From: Bacillota bacterium | GTDB taxonomy: Bacteria; Bacillota; Clostridia; Lachnospirales; Anaerotignaceae | DNA length: 64,000 nucleotides | Reading direction: 5' to 3' | Assembly (NCBI GenBank): GCA_019422105.1 | Contig: JAHZDZ010000009.1 | Coordinates: forward strand, 111,319 to 175,318 | The notes under the pieces: generated by a model | Databases searched by the model: none | Seen by the model: the letters and a program-made list of their open reading frames with translations, nothing else | Told to the model about the DNA's origin: nothing | In this document: positions 41,721-50,859 of the stretch, piece after piece | Position numbering within the stretch: position 1 is the first letter of the stretch | Layout of the letters: the number at the start of each line of letters is the position of its first letter | Program-made: the position numbers and the translations under genes

Positions 41721-42527
41721 ATGAAAAACGTTTTGACCATAGCGGGGTCTGATACCTGCGGTGGCGCAGGTATTCAGGCGGATTTAAAAACCTTCAGCGC
41801 CTTTGGCACCTATGGTATGAGTGTAATTACAGCGGTAACTGCGCAAAACACCATGGGAGTTTTTGATGTACAGGATATTACGCCGCTGATGATTCAAAAG
41901 CAGATAGACGCTATTTTTACAGATATTGAGGTCAGCGCTGTTAAAATCGGTATGGTTTCCCAAACTGAAACCATCCACGCCATTGCCGACAGGCTGTTGG
42001 AATATAAGCCGAAAAATATTGTAGTTGACCCTGTCATGATTTCAAAAAGCGGCTATGACCTTTTACAGCCTGACGCTAAGGAAGCGTTAATCAAGAGGCT
42101 GCTGCCTCTGGCTTTTATTGTGACGCCGAATCTGCCTGAGGCGGAGGCTATCACGGGGATGAAAATTGAAACCCTGGAGGAGATGGAGAAGGCCGCCGAA
42201 AAAATAATCGCTATGGGGCCGAAAAACGTTTTGGTAAAGGGCGGGCATCTGTTAGACGATGCCACGGACGTGCTCTATGACGGCAAAAAAATGGTGCGGC
42301 TGGCCATGAAGCGGATACCGACTAAAAATACCCACGGTACGGGCTGCACCATATCAAGTGCTATGGCGGCGGCTTTGGCCAGAGGGATGACTGTGGAGGA
42401 GGCTGTAAGGACGGCAAAGGAATATATCACCATAGCTATCGAGCATTCTCTGGAGCTTGGACACGGTGTCGGGCCGACAAATCATTTCTATACGCTGTAC
42501 AAAAAAGCGGGAATGGAAACAGAATAG
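41721..42527 (+). CDS. thiD: Hydroxymethylpyrimidine/phosphomethylpyrimidine kinase
   Basis: The 268-residue product has 'LTIAGSDTCGGAGIQADLKTF', 'DPVMISKSG', 'VTPNLPEAEAI', 'VLVKGGHL' and 'TKNTHGTGCTISSAMAAALA' with the catalytic anion-hole Cys. ThiD phosphorylates the pyrimidine precursor twice for thiamine synthesis. It is 14 bases after thiW, in the same riboswitch-controlled operon. Confidence 0.95.
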   Translation: MKNVLTIAGSDTCGGAGIQADLKTFSAFGTYGMSVITAVTAQNTMGVFDVQDITPLMIQKQIDAIFTDIEVSAVKIGMVSQTETIHAIADRLLEYKPKNIVVDPVMISKSGYDLLQPDAKEALIKRLLPLAFIVTPNLPEAEAITGMKIETLEEMEKAAEKIIAMGPKNVLVKGGHLLDDATDVLYDGKKMVRLAMKRIPTKNTHGTGCTISSAMAAALARGMTVEEAVRTAKEYITIAIEHSLELGHGVGPTNHFYTLYKKAGMETE

Positions 42528-42624
42528 GGTTTATACATAATGAAAAGAACGGATGGACTTCTGCCTGTCTGTTTTTTTGTTTATGGTAGGAATTTAAGGT
42601 ATCGATTTTGAATTATACTAACTT

Positions 42625-42674
42625 CTGGCGGTACCAAACCTCTCGCGGTTATATTAACCGCTGGCGGTACCAAA
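42625..42674. repeat. Two 14-bp direct repeats around a hairpin
   Basis: CTGGCGGTACCAAA occurs at 42625-42638 and 42661-42674 (period 36). Between them CGCGGTTA/TAACCGC folds. It opens a 555-base gene-free stretch (42528-43083). Confidence 0.6.
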
Positions 42675-42773
42675 GATAAATCATCCCCAGACCCCATTTG
42701 AAAAATACAGCCCGGTGAGTCGGTTTAACTATCCTTTTATCGCTTTCTTGTTATAGGGCACAGAATTTTAATT

Positions 42774-42887
42774 GCCCTTTAGGGCATGAAAGAGGGGGAT
42801 TTCAGGGGGGATTCTCCCCCTGAATCGAGGAGTCCGGGGAATCGAACCCCCCGGCGCTTTGGCTGCTTTCACGCTGAAAGTAGCAGC
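42774..42887. other. Structured non-coding stretch with a tRNA T-arm-like segment
   Basis: The stretch has tandem hairpins: GCCCT/AGGGC (42774-42785), TTCAGGGGG/CCCCCTGAA (42801-42824), CCGGGG/CCCCGG with loop GGTTCGATT on the minus strand (42826-42855), and GCTGCTTTCA/TGAAAG-GCAGC (42862-42887). On the minus strand GGTTCGATTCC looks like a tRNA T-arm and 3' end, but no D or anticodon arm is evident, so a full tRNA is not called. It may be a tRNA relic, an attachment-site scar or a repeat. Confidence 0.4.
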
Positions 42888-43083
42888 AAAATACTTAATT
42901 AAACAGGAATTAAAATGATAAATAATTTTAATACTTTGTTTAAAAACCTATACGTTTTAGTATTACCTCCATTCCTATGTCTCCTCTTCCCACGTCCATT
43001 CTCGAAAAAGCATTGAAGTTTTCAAGTCAAAGCCGTATAATTTATTACAAAAAGTATCATAGTTAAGAAATGGGGGTCATAAA

Positions 43084-43659
43084 ATGAGTATTAAACCTAA
43101 CAGGCAGGAAGCTTGGGAACTTTTATGTGAATTTAACGGGAACGACGCTTTGATAAAGCACGCCCTGACGGTGGAGGGCGTTATGAGGCATTTCGCTGCC
43201 CTTTACGGCGAAGACGTTGAGAAATGGGGCGTTATCGGTCTTCTTCATGATTTGGACTATGAGAAATATCCGGAAGAACACTGCAAAAAAACAGAGGAAA
43301 TCATGAGAGAAAGAGATATTGATGAAAGCTACATTCATGCGGTAGTAAGCCACGGCTACGGACTTTGCTATGATGTGGAGCCGACGGAGAAAATGGAAAA
43401 GGTTTTGTTTACCATTGATGAATTAACGGGCCTTATCAATGCGGCCTGTCTTATGCGGCCGTCAAAGAGCGTTTTAGATATAGAGCCGAAATCGGTTAAA
43501 AAGAAATTTAAGACACCCAGCTTTGCGGCGAAGGTAAACCGGCAGGTGATACTGGATGGCTGCGAAAGATTGGGGGAGGACTTTGACTTTATCGTGAAGG
43601 AAACCATTGAAGGCATGAAGGAATGTGCCGAAGCGATTGGCCTGAAAGGAAATATATAA
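43084..43659 (+). CDS. HD-domain phosphohydrolase
   Basis: The 191-residue product has an HD metal site: His in 'IKHALTVEGVM', the HD pair in 'GLLHDLDYEKYPEEH', and a further His in 'HAVVSHGYG'. Such small HD proteins act on nucleotides or phosphate esters; substrate unknown. ATG 43084 follows GGGGG. It lies 16 bases before the hydrolase gene, so probably cotranscribed. Confidence 0.85.
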   Translation: MSIKPNRQEAWELLCEFNGNDALIKHALTVEGVMRHFAALYGEDVEKWGVIGLLHDLDYEKYPEEHCKKTEEIMRERDIDESYIHAVVSHGYGLCYDVEPTEKMEKVLFTIDELTGLINAACLMRPSKSVLDIEPKSVKKKFKTPSFAAKVNRQVILDGCERLGEDFDFIVKETIEGMKECAEAIGLKGNI

Positions 43660-43675
43660 CGCAAGGAGGGGGCCT

Positions 43676-44623
43676 ATGGCTATTGTCAGAAAAGAATTTA
43701 ACTTTGAGCAGGCCGCAAGCACGCTGAAAAGCTATGCCTGCTTATGGTATGACGAGGGTACCTTAAAAAAACGGGGAGTGATACAGATTGCTCACGGTAT
43801 GGCGGAACATATTTTAAGGTATGAGGAATTTGCTGTTTTTTTTGCCAAGCAGGGCTTTATTGTCTGTGGAAATGACCACAGAGGCCACGGCCAGAGCGTG
43901 GAGGAGGAAAAGGATCTGGGGTTTTTCGGGGAAGAAAACGGCTATGAAAATATGATTCTGGATATGCATTACCTGTTAAGCTTCATGAAAAAGAGGTACC
44001 CTGGACTTCCTTATGTGCTTTTGGGGCATAGTATGGGAAGTTTTCTGGCACGGGAGTTTGTCTATGAATTTCCGGGTACTGTGGACGGCGCTGTGTTTGT
44101 GGGCACAAGCGGGGGCAATCCGTTTATTGATATTGCCATAGCACTGAGCGAAAGGGGCATTAAGCTTGGTGGTGCCCATGGACGTGGTCATTCTGTCAAT
44201 AAGCTTGCTTTTGGGCCGTTTAACCTGAAATTTTTACCGAAAAAGACGGATTATGACTGGATATGCTCAGACGAGGCTGTGGTGGAGGACTATATTGAGG
44301 ACCCAAAATGCGGATTTATATTCTCCTATGCAGGATACAGGGATTTATTTATGCTGCTGAAAAAGATCAGTCAGGAGGAATGGGCGGAGGGTGTTCCAAA
44401 GGAATTGCCTATGCTTTTGCTCTCCGGTAAGGATGATCCTGTCGGTGATTATGGGAAAGGCGTGGAAAAGGTCTATAACAGGCTGAGGGAATCAGGCTGC
44501 CAGAGGGTAGAGATGAAGCTCTATGAGGGCGCAAGGCATGAACTTTTGAACGAAAGGAACAAAAGCCATGTTTACCGCTTTTTACTGAAATGGCTGAATG
44601 AGGAAGTGCTGGGAGAGAATTAA
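43676..44623 (+). CDS. Alpha/beta hydrolase, monoacylglycerol-lipase-like
   Basis: The 315-residue product has 'IAHGMAEHILRYEEFA', 'NDHRGHGQS' and the nucleophile elbow 'LLGHSMGSF' (GxSxG). The acidic residue lies in 'LSGKDDPVG' and the catalytic His in 'GARHELLNE'. This is the serine aminopeptidase/monoacylglycerol lipase group. No signal peptide, so cytoplasmic. ATG 43676 follows AAGGAGGGGG. Confidence 0.88.
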   Translation: MAIVRKEFNFEQAASTLKSYACLWYDEGTLKKRGVIQIAHGMAEHILRYEEFAVFFAKQGFIVCGNDHRGHGQSVEEEKDLGFFGEENGYENMILDMHYLLSFMKKRYPGLPYVLLGHSMGSFLAREFVYEFPGTVDGAVFVGTSGGNPFIDIAIALSERGIKLGGAHGRGHSVNKLAFGPFNLKFLPKKTDYDWICSDEAVVEDYIEDPKCGFIFSYAGYRDLFMLLKKISQEEWAEGVPKELPMLLLSGKDDPVGDYGKGVEKVYNRLRESGCQRVEMKLYEGARHELLNERNKSHVYRFLLKWLNEEVLGEN

Positions 44624-44640
44624 ATACAATAGGGTTTTTA

Positions 44641-44685
44641 AAAGCAAAGAAAACTTGAGAAATCAAGCCTTCTTTGCTTTTATGT
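44641..44685 (+). terminator. Terminator after the lipase-like gene
   Basis: AAAGCAAAGAA (44641-44651) pairs with TTCTTTGCTTT (44670-44680), with inner CTTGA/TCAAG and a GAAA loop. It closely resembles the hairpin at 53973-54010. The 260 bases to the next gene contain no ORF; a weak promoter (TTGATA 44772, TAAAAT 44793) is possible. Confidence 0.85.
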
Positions 44686-44945
44686 TTTTTAACGGCAAAA
44701 TAGGTAAGCCGGTTCTTTTTCGCAGCCTAAAAGATTTTATGCGCTGTCATTGTATATGGTTTTCCATTCTTTTGATAAGGAGAGACATGTGGTAAAATAT
44801 AAGATACAGGATGTTTCCAATCTGATAGGATAAAATTATTAAGACCGAGAAAATGGAAAATGGCCGGCAGTAAGCCTGGAAGCATTTGCTTAGAAGAGCG
44901 TTTTTTTAAACATATGAAAATTGAGATATGGGGGAGGATTTCGAA

Positions 44946-45755
44946 TTGAAGCTGAAAGTGATTGTTGACAATAATACTTATATTGATCAGTATTATCTCG
45001 GGGAACCGGCAGCCTGCTATTATATGGAGGACGGCGGGGAAAAAATGCTTTTGGATACGGGTTATTCTGATGTATTCTTAAAAAATATGGAAAAGATGCA
45101 GTTGGATATGAAAGACATTAAAACCATAGCTATCTCCCATGGACATGACGACCATACAGGAGGGCTTTTTTCTCTTTTTCATAATGGAGCGCGCGAGGAT
45201 TTACGGGTGGTTGCCCATCCTGACGCATTTTTGGAGAAGGAAGCAGATGGACTTAAGATAGGTTCTCCCTTATCAAAAGAGGAGATAAGGAAAAAATGCC
45301 GTCTTATTTTGACAAAGGAACCCTTATGGCTGACAGAAAATATCGTGTTTTTGGGTGAGATTCCCCGTATAATGGATTTTGAAGCATCAGGTGCAATCGG
45401 GAAACAGGTGAAAAACGGTGTTGAGCAAGAGGATTTTGTTATGGATGACAGCGCCTTGGCTTATAAGGGGAGGGAAGGCGTTTATATTATAAGCGGATGC
45501 TCTCACAGCGGTATCTGCAACATTATGGAGAGGGCGAAAGAAGTGTGCCGGGCGGAAAGGATAGCCGGTGTTATCGGTGGGCTGCATCTGTTTCATGCCG
45601 ATAGACGGATAGAGAAAACAATTGCGTATTTCAAAGAAAACGGCGTCCGCGAGCTTTATCCCTGCCACTGTACCTCCTTTGGCGTAAAGGCAATGCTAAA
45701 CCGGGAAATACCTGTAGGGGAGGTTGGCGTCAACATGGAGCTTTATTGGAAATAA
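44946..45755 (+). CDS. Metallo-beta-lactamase-fold hydrolase
   Basis: The ~269-residue product has the metal motif 'ISHGHDDHTGGL' (HxHxDH type), 'SGCSHSGICN' and 'GGLHLF', as in the subgroup annotated as dihydropterin-ribofuranosylaminobenzene phosphate synthase-like. The end has 'PCHCTSFGVK'. The substrate is unknown. The ATG at 44928 lies upstream of the GGGGGAGGA site, so TTG 44946 with 7-base spacing is preferred. Confidence 0.82.
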   Translation: MKLKVIVDNNTYIDQYYLGEPAACYYMEDGGEKMLLDTGYSDVFLKNMEKMQLDMKDIKTIAISHGHDDHTGGLFSLFHNGAREDLRVVAHPDAFLEKEADGLKIGSPLSKEEIRKKCRLILTKEPLWLTENIVFLGEIPRIMDFEASGAIGKQVKNGVEQEDFVMDDSALAYKGREGVYIISGCSHSGICNIMERAKEVCRAERIAGVIGGLHLFHADRRIEKTIAYFKENGVRELYPCHCTSFGVKAMLNREIPVGEVGVNMELYWK

Positions 45756-45889
45756 TTAGAAGAAATCCCAATTACTTGTTGATTTTTTAACAGTGGATCA
45801 TTATAATGTTGTTATAAAAAAAATTGATATAGTATTGCTTCAGCATAACAAAAGATTATATAAAGCACTTTACGGGTAAGGGGACTTTT

Positions 45890-46789
45890 ATGGATAAGGA
45901 ATTGGATATTTCGTTGGATTTGTATAAAATATTTTGCGCAGTTGTAAGAACCGGAAATATGTCTGCGGCGGCAAAGGATCTTTTTATTTCCCAGCCGGCG
46001 GTCAGCATGTCGGTGAGGCAGCTGGAGGAGCGAATGGGCGGCCCGCTTTTAATCCGTACGGCGAAGGGTGTCAGGACAACGCCGGAGGGTAGCGTCTTGT
46101 ACGAATATTTGGAGCAGGCGCTTAATCTGATTAAGACGGCGGAAAAGAAGTATCATGAGATGGTAAACCTGGAAAACGGTGAAATCAAAATAGGCGCCAG
46201 CGATACGGTAATCAGCAATTTTCTGATGCCCTATTTTGAGACCTATACCAGTACCTATCCCGGCATTAATATTAAAGTGACCAATAAGACAACCTATGAA
46301 TCACTGCGACTTTTAAAAAATGGTATTGTAGATTTATGCTTTATTAATCTTCCCATTGAGAAGGATCATGATTTAGAGGTCATAGAATGCATGGAGGTGC
46401 AGGACTGCCTTATTGGTGGCAGAAACTATAGGCAGCTTGCCGAGGAGGGTCTTGATATCCGCGATTTGGGAAAGTATCCTTTGCTGCTTTTGGAGGATTT
46501 AAGCAACTCCAGAAAATTTGTAGACAGATATGCGCAGAATAACGGGGTTATTCTGGAGCCTGTTATTGAACTTGGCAGCAGCGACCTTCTGGTGGAATTT
46601 GCAAAAATCAATCTGGGACTTTCCTTTGTCATAAAGGAATTTACCAAAGAAATCGACAATGAAAGTCTTTTTGAAATTCCTCTGGATCCGCCGGTGCCCA
46701 AGCGCTCTGTGGGACTTGTCAAGCTGAAAAATGTTGCCCTGTCGAATGCGGCGAGAGGCTTTGTCAATTTGTTTGATTTAAATATATGA
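45890..46789 (+). CDS. LysR-family transcriptional regulator
   Basis: The 299-residue product has the LysR helix-turn-helix 'YKIFCAVVRTGNMSAAAKDLFISQPAVSMSVRQLE' (residues about 12-46) and a periplasmic-binding-protein-like effector domain. The effector is unknown. It is followed at 28 bases by a patatin-like gene, so the two may form an operon. Confidence 0.9.
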   Translation: MDKELDISLDLYKIFCAVVRTGNMSAAAKDLFISQPAVSMSVRQLEERMGGPLLIRTAKGVRTTPEGSVLYEYLEQALNLIKTAEKKYHEMVNLENGEIKIGASDTVISNFLMPYFETYTSTYPGINIKVTNKTTYESLRLLKNGIVDLCFINLPIEKDHDLEVIECMEVQDCLIGGRNYRQLAEEGLDIRDLGKYPLLLLEDLSNSRKFVDRYAQNNGVILEPVIELGSSDLLVEFAKINLGLSFVIKEFTKEIDNESLFEIPLDPPVPKRSVGLVKLKNVALSNAARGFVNLFDLNI

Positions 46790-46816
46790 TTGTGATTTGA
46801 AAGCAGGTGGTGGGCT

Positions 46817-47677
46817 ATGGAGAAAAAAACGGGGCTTGTGCTGGAGGGAGGCGCTATGCGCGGCATCTTTACGGCAGGCGTTTTGGATTTTTTTATGAAA
46901 AGGGATCTTTATTTTCCCTATGTAATAGGGGTTTCGGCAGGTGCATTGCAGGCATGCTCTTATGTTTCGGGGCAGTTTGGAAGAAGCAAGGAGGTCACCA
47001 TGAAGCTGATACGAGATCCCAGATATATCAGTCTGCGGAATCTTATCCGTGAAGGCGGTATGTTTGGCCTGGATTTTATGTTTGATGAAGTGACCAAAAA
47101 AATTATTCCCTTTGACTTTGACACCTTCCTCCGCTCAGAACAGGAATTTGCCGTCGGCGTTACAGATTGTGAGACCGGAAGGATACGATTTTTTTATAAA
47201 TCTCAGATGGGTATAGAGGATTTCTTTACTGTCTGCAAGGCGTCCAGTTCTATGCCGCTGGTGTCAAAAAAGGTTTGTTTTCAAGGAAGATGCTATCTGG
47301 ATGGGGGTATCTCCGATTCCATTCCTCTTGGCAGGGCCATATCAGATGGCTATGAAAAAAATGTTGTTGTTCTTACCAGAAATAAGGGTTATCGGAAAAA
47401 GCCTTCAAAGGGCAGCATGAAGATAGCGCGGGTGGAATACAGACGTTACCCACACCTTTTAGAGGCTATGGAAAACAGGCATCGGCTTTATAATGAAACC
47501 CTCGACAGAATTGAAGCTTTGGAGGAGGAGGGAAAGGTTTTTGTCATCCGTCCCACTCTTGCGGTGCGGGTTGGCAGAATGGAGAGGGATAAAAGAAAGC
47601 TGTTTGAATTTTATAAGGAGGGGTACCGTGATGCCAGAAGACGGTACAGCGATCTGAAAAATTGGTTAGAAAAATAG
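46817..47677 (+). CDS. Patatin-like phospholipase
   Basis: The 286-residue product has the oxyanion loop 'LVLEGGAMRGIFTAGVLD', the nucleophile 'GVSAGALQACSY' (GxSxG) and the catalytic Asp in 'YLDGGISDSIP', the Ser-Asp dyad of patatins (YjjU/RssA-like). It is a cytoplasmic acyl hydrolase; substrate not known. ATG 46817 follows AGGTGG. Confidence 0.92.
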   Translation: MEKKTGLVLEGGAMRGIFTAGVLDFFMKRDLYFPYVIGVSAGALQACSYVSGQFGRSKEVTMKLIRDPRYISLRNLIREGGMFGLDFMFDEVTKKIIPFDFDTFLRSEQEFAVGVTDCETGRIRFFYKSQMGIEDFFTVCKASSSMPLVSKKVCFQGRCYLDGGISDSIPLGRAISDGYEKNVVVLTRNKGYRKKPSKGSMKIARVEYRRYPHLLEAMENRHRLYNETLDRIEALEEEGKVFVIRPTLAVRVGRMERDKRKLFEFYKEGYRDARRRYSDLKNWLEK

Positions 47678-47700
47678 TTTGTTTCTTTTGAAAATACCTA

Positions 47701-47762
47701 TTGACAACTGCAATAAAAAAGTATAATATGAAATCAAGATATATGAATGGTTGTTCATATAT
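47701..47762 (+). promoter_or_regulatory. Promoter and ArsR-type operator of the metal-resistance genes
   Basis: TTGACA (47701-47706) and TATAAT (47722-47727, 15-base spacing) or TAATAT (17-base). Just downstream is the inverted repeat ATATATGAA-N6-TTCATATAT (47739-47762), the standard operator form of SmtB/ArsR sensors. Confidence 0.8.
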
Positions 47763-47787
47763 TAGCGTTTTTTTGAAGGAGAAAGCC

Positions 47788-48222
47788 ATGGCAAAGGGAA
47801 AGAAAAGCAAGGATATAAAAGAAATCAAGGAAAAACCGGAAAAAAGTCAAAAAAAAGCAAGGGCAGCAGAGCAGGAGATGGAAAATACAGGGGAAGAGAA
47901 AAAAACGGCTGTTCATGAACTGAAACAGGAATTTATAAATGATGTAGCGGATTTTTTCAAGGTCTTTGGGGATGCTACCAGAGTGAGAATGCTGTATATT
48001 CTTCTAAACAGTGAGATGTGTGTGGGAGATATTGCGGAGACGCTGGAGATGACTCAGTCGGCGGTAAGCCATCAGCTGCGGGTATTGAGGCAGAGTAATC
48101 TGGTAAAATACCGCAAGGATGGAAAGACTGTGTATTATTCCCTGGATGACGACCATGTAAAAACTGTGCTGCAGCAGGGTGTCAGCCATATCGGACATAA
48201 AAAGGGTTATGAGGAATGCTGA
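47788..48222 (+). CDS. ArsR/SmtB-family metal-sensing repressor
   Basis: The 144-residue product has a Lys/Glu-rich N-terminal extension of ~45 residues and a winged helix ('FKVFGDATRVRMLYILL', 'TQSAVSHQLRVLRQSNLV'). It contains a Cys in 'SEMCVGDIAE' (alpha3 type) and an alpha5 site 'DDDHVKTVLQQGVSHIGH', which is the zinc-sensing pattern D-x-H...H-x2-H. It should release DNA when Zn or Cd binds. ATG 47788 has GAAGGAG; the frame upstream covers its own operator. It precedes the metal ATPase. Confidence 0.9.
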   Translation: MAKGKKSKDIKEIKEKPEKSQKKARAAEQEMENTGEEKKTAVHELKQEFINDVADFFKVFGDATRVRMLYILLNSEMCVGDIAETLEMTQSAVSHQLRVLRQSNLVKYRKDGKTVYYSLDDDHVKTVLQQGVSHIGHKKGYEEC

Positions 48223-48264
48223 TTTTTTGACAGGAGATAGTCTCCTGCCAAAAAATTTTACCAA

Positions 48265-48291
48265 ATATATGAATGGTTACTCAAATGTGCA
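48265..48291 (+). promoter_or_regulatory. Second, half-conserved ArsR operator
   Basis: ATATATGAATGGTTAC repeats the left half and spacer of the operator at 47739 almost exactly; the right half is degenerate. It lies 40 bases ahead of the ATPase ATG. Confidence 0.5.
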
Positions 48292-48330
48292 TGTGATTGA
48301 ATGTATTCAACAGCAGGGAGGACGGATACA

Positions 48331-50811
48331 ATGGATAAGTTAAAGATAAAGCTGAAGGGGTTGGATTGTCCCAACTGTTCCGCCAAAATTGAAAATACCC
48401 TGATGAAAACAAAAGGGGTTAGAGAGTGCAGTATTAATCTGATGAAGCAGGAGATGGCTCTGTCTTGTGAAGAGGGAATATCGGAGATGCTCAAAGAAAA
48501 AATACCACAGATAGTACACAAGTTTGAACCCGATGTGGAGGTGTCCTTTGGAGAAGACAGAAAGGAACATAACCATGAGCATCATCATGAGGAAGAGGTG
48601 TGCGGCTGCGCTCATGAGCACCACCATCATGAGAGGGAAGCGTGTACCTGCGATGAAGAGTGCTATCATCATGAAGCAAAAACGGGGGCGGAACTTTCGG
48701 GGAACACATTAAAAATACAGATGAAGGGCCTTACCTGTTCCAACTGCGCGGCGAAAATAGAAAATGACACCCGCAAGCTTGAAGGTGTGGAGGATGTCAG
48801 CATTTCTCTGATGAAGCAGGCAATGGAGATTCGGCTTTCGGCTGCGGGAGACAAAAACAAGCTTTTTACAGAGGTTAAAAATATCGCCGGCAAATATGAG
48901 CCGGATGTGCTGGTGGCTTGGGCGGATGAGGAAAAAAAAGCGGCAGCTTCTGAGGAAGAGACAGAAGAGGAATTTGACCTGAAGGGGAGAATTATAAAAT
49001 ATACCATCGGCGTCCTTCTCTTTTTAGGCGCAGAGCTTCTGCCTTTGGAACAAACATTGCAAACTGGACTTTTTTTGGCCTCTTACTTGATCTTTGGCTT
49101 TGGTGTGCTGAAAAATGCAGTGAAAAATATTTCAAGGGGGCAGGTCTTTGACGAAAACTTTCTGATGGGCCTGTCTACCGTCGGCGCCATTGCCATAGGT
49201 GAATTGGCCGAGGCAGTGTTTGTCATGCTGTTTTATCAGGTAGGAGAAACGTTTCAGGAATTTGCGGTTCACCGTTCCAGACGCTCTATCAAGGATCTAA
49301 TGGATATAAGGCCGGATTATGCCAATGTTGAGCGAAAGGGCAGTGTCCTTCAGACGGCGCCTGAGGAAGTACATCTGGGAGATGTCATTGTGGTTAAACC
49401 GGGTGAGAAGGTGCCGCTGGACGGAATTATCATAGAAGGAGAATCTCAGCTGGATACCTCTGCGCTGACAGGGGAGTCTGTGCCAAGAAAGGCCAGAGAA
49501 AAGGATGAGGTTTTGAGCGGCAGCATTAATCTGAATGGGTTATTGAGAGTCAGGGTTACGAAGGAGTTTGGAGAGTCCACAGCAGTTAAGATACTGGAAT
49601 TGGTGGAAAACGCAACTGCAAAAAAATCAAAAACAGAGCAGTTTATCACAAAATTTGCCCGTGTTTACACCCCCTGTGTCGTGATTGCGGCCGTGCTTTT
49701 GGCGTTTCTGCCGCCAATTGCCATGGGAAGCTTTGATTTCAGGATGTGGATAGGCAGGGCGCTGATATTCCTTGTCATTTCCTGCCCCTGTGCCTTGGTG
49801 CTCTCTGTTCCTCTCGGTTTCTTCTCCGGAATCGGAGAGGCATCCAGAAAGGGGATTTTGGTAAAGGGAAGCAATTACATTCAGGTGCTTCATGAAATAG
49901 AAACCATAGTATTTGATAAAACAGGCACTGTCACAATGGGTGTTTTTGAAGTGAGCGACGTTAAGGAAGCAGAGGGATTTTCCAGGGATGAACTGGTGTA
50001 TTTGACAGCACTCAGCGAAAAAATGTCCAATCACCCTATTGCAAAATCTATTGCGGCTTTCTATGAAGCGGAGTATGGCGGCTTGCCGGAGGACAAAATG
50101 AATGCCTATGAGGAGATAAGCGGACACGGTGTCAAAGCGGAGATAGACGGCAGTATTGTATTGGCGGGAAATGAAAAGCTGATGAAAAAGTACCATGTAT
50201 CCTATGAGAAATTTGACGGCTTCGGCAGTGTGGTTTATGTTGCCAAGGACGGGAAATACGCGGGCTATATCGTTGTTTCCGACAAGATAAAGGAGGGCAG
50301 CAAGGAAGCGGTTCAAAGACTGAAAGGCCTCGGTGTTAAAAATGTTGTCATGCTGACCGGAGACAACAGGGAGACGGCTGACAAGATAGGACGTGAGGTT
50401 TTAGTGGATACGGTCTATGCGGAGCTTCTTCCTCAGGAGAAGGTAGAAAAAATGGAAGGGCTCTTTGAAAACAGCGGCAAGGTTGCCTTTGTCGGAGACG
50501 GCATCAATGATGCGCCGTCACTGGCAAGAGCCGATGTAGGTATAGCCATGGGTGGAATCGGCTCTGACGCAGCCATTGAGGCGGCGGATGTGGTTATCAT
50601 GAACGACGATCTGAGAAAAATTGCGGACGGCGTAGTGATTGCCAGAAATACCAATAGAATTGTTGTACAGAATATTGTGTTTGCCTTAGGCGTAAAGGCT
50701 GTTGTTCTGGTAATGGGCGCTCTGGGTTATGCTTCCATGTGGATGGCAGTGTTTGCGGATGTTGGAGTTGCCTTCATTGCGATATTAAATTCAATGAGAA
50801 AAAAGATATGA
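48331..50811 (+). CDS. cadA: Cd/Zn/Pb-exporting P1B-type ATPase (CadA/ZntA-like)
   Basis: The 826-residue product has two heavy-metal-binding domains ('GLDCPNCSAKIE' and 'GLTCSNCAAKIE'). They are separated by a His/Cys-rich linker with several HHH runs and CGC, CTC. Then come about eight membrane helices with the transport motif 'SCPCALVLSVPLG', 'ALTGESVPR', the phosphorylation site 'FDKTGTVTMG', 'NHPIAKS' and 'GDGINDAPSLARADVGIAMG'. The CPC motif and domains fit export of Zn(II), Cd(II) or Pb(II). The ATG at 48331 follows GGGAGGAC. The ArsR sensor immediately upstream is the likely regulator. Confidence 0.93.
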   Translation: MDKLKIKLKGLDCPNCSAKIENTLMKTKGVRECSINLMKQEMALSCEEGISEMLKEKIPQIVHKFEPDVEVSFGEDRKEHNHEHHHEEEVCGCAHEHHHHEREACTCDEECYHHEAKTGAELSGNTLKIQMKGLTCSNCAAKIENDTRKLEGVEDVSISLMKQAMEIRLSAAGDKNKLFTEVKNIAGKYEPDVLVAWADEEKKAAASEEETEEEFDLKGRIIKYTIGVLLFLGAELLPLEQTLQTGLFLASYLIFGFGVLKNAVKNISRGQVFDENFLMGLSTVGAIAIGELAEAVFVMLFYQVGETFQEFAVHRSRRSIKDLMDIRPDYANVERKGSVLQTAPEEVHLGDVIVVKPGEKVPLDGIIIEGESQLDTSALTGESVPRKAREKDEVLSGSINLNGLLRVRVTKEFGESTAVKILELVENATAKKSKTEQFITKFARVYTPCVVIAAVLLAFLPPIAMGSFDFRMWIGRALIFLVISCPCALVLSVPLGFFSGIGEASRKGILVKGSNYIQVLHEIETIVFDKTGTVTMGVFEVSDVKEAEGFSRDELVYLTALSEKMSNHPIAKSIAAFYEAEYGGLPEDKMNAYEEISGHGVKAEIDGSIVLAGNEKLMKKYHVSYEKFDGFGSVVYVAKDGKYAGYIVVSDKIKEGSKEAVQRLKGLGVKNVVMLTGDNRETADKIGREVLVDTVYAELLPQEKVEKMEGLFENSGKVAFVGDGINDAPSLARADVGIAMGGIGSDAAIEAADVVIMNDDLRKIADGVVIARNTNRIVVQNIVFALGVKAVVLVMGALGYASMWMAVFADVGVAFIAILNSMRKKI

Positions 50812-50830
50812 GAGCATAGTGTTTGGCTTG

Positions 50831-50859
50831 TCAAAAAAGTCCCTTTGGGGCTTTTTTGA
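50831..50859 (+). terminator. Terminator after the metal ATPase gene
   Basis: TCAAAAAAGTCCC (50831-50843), TTT loop, GGGGCTTTTTTGA (50847-50859). Confidence 0.88.

Noticed and set aside
42625..42674. Possible CRISPR array (two repeats, 36-base period)
   Set aside because: Only two 14-bp units with a palindromic spacer, no further repeats and no cas genes.
42826..42855. Complete tRNA gene on the minus strand
   Set aside because: Only a T-arm-like hairpin is present; D-arm, anticodon arm and paired acceptor end are not found.
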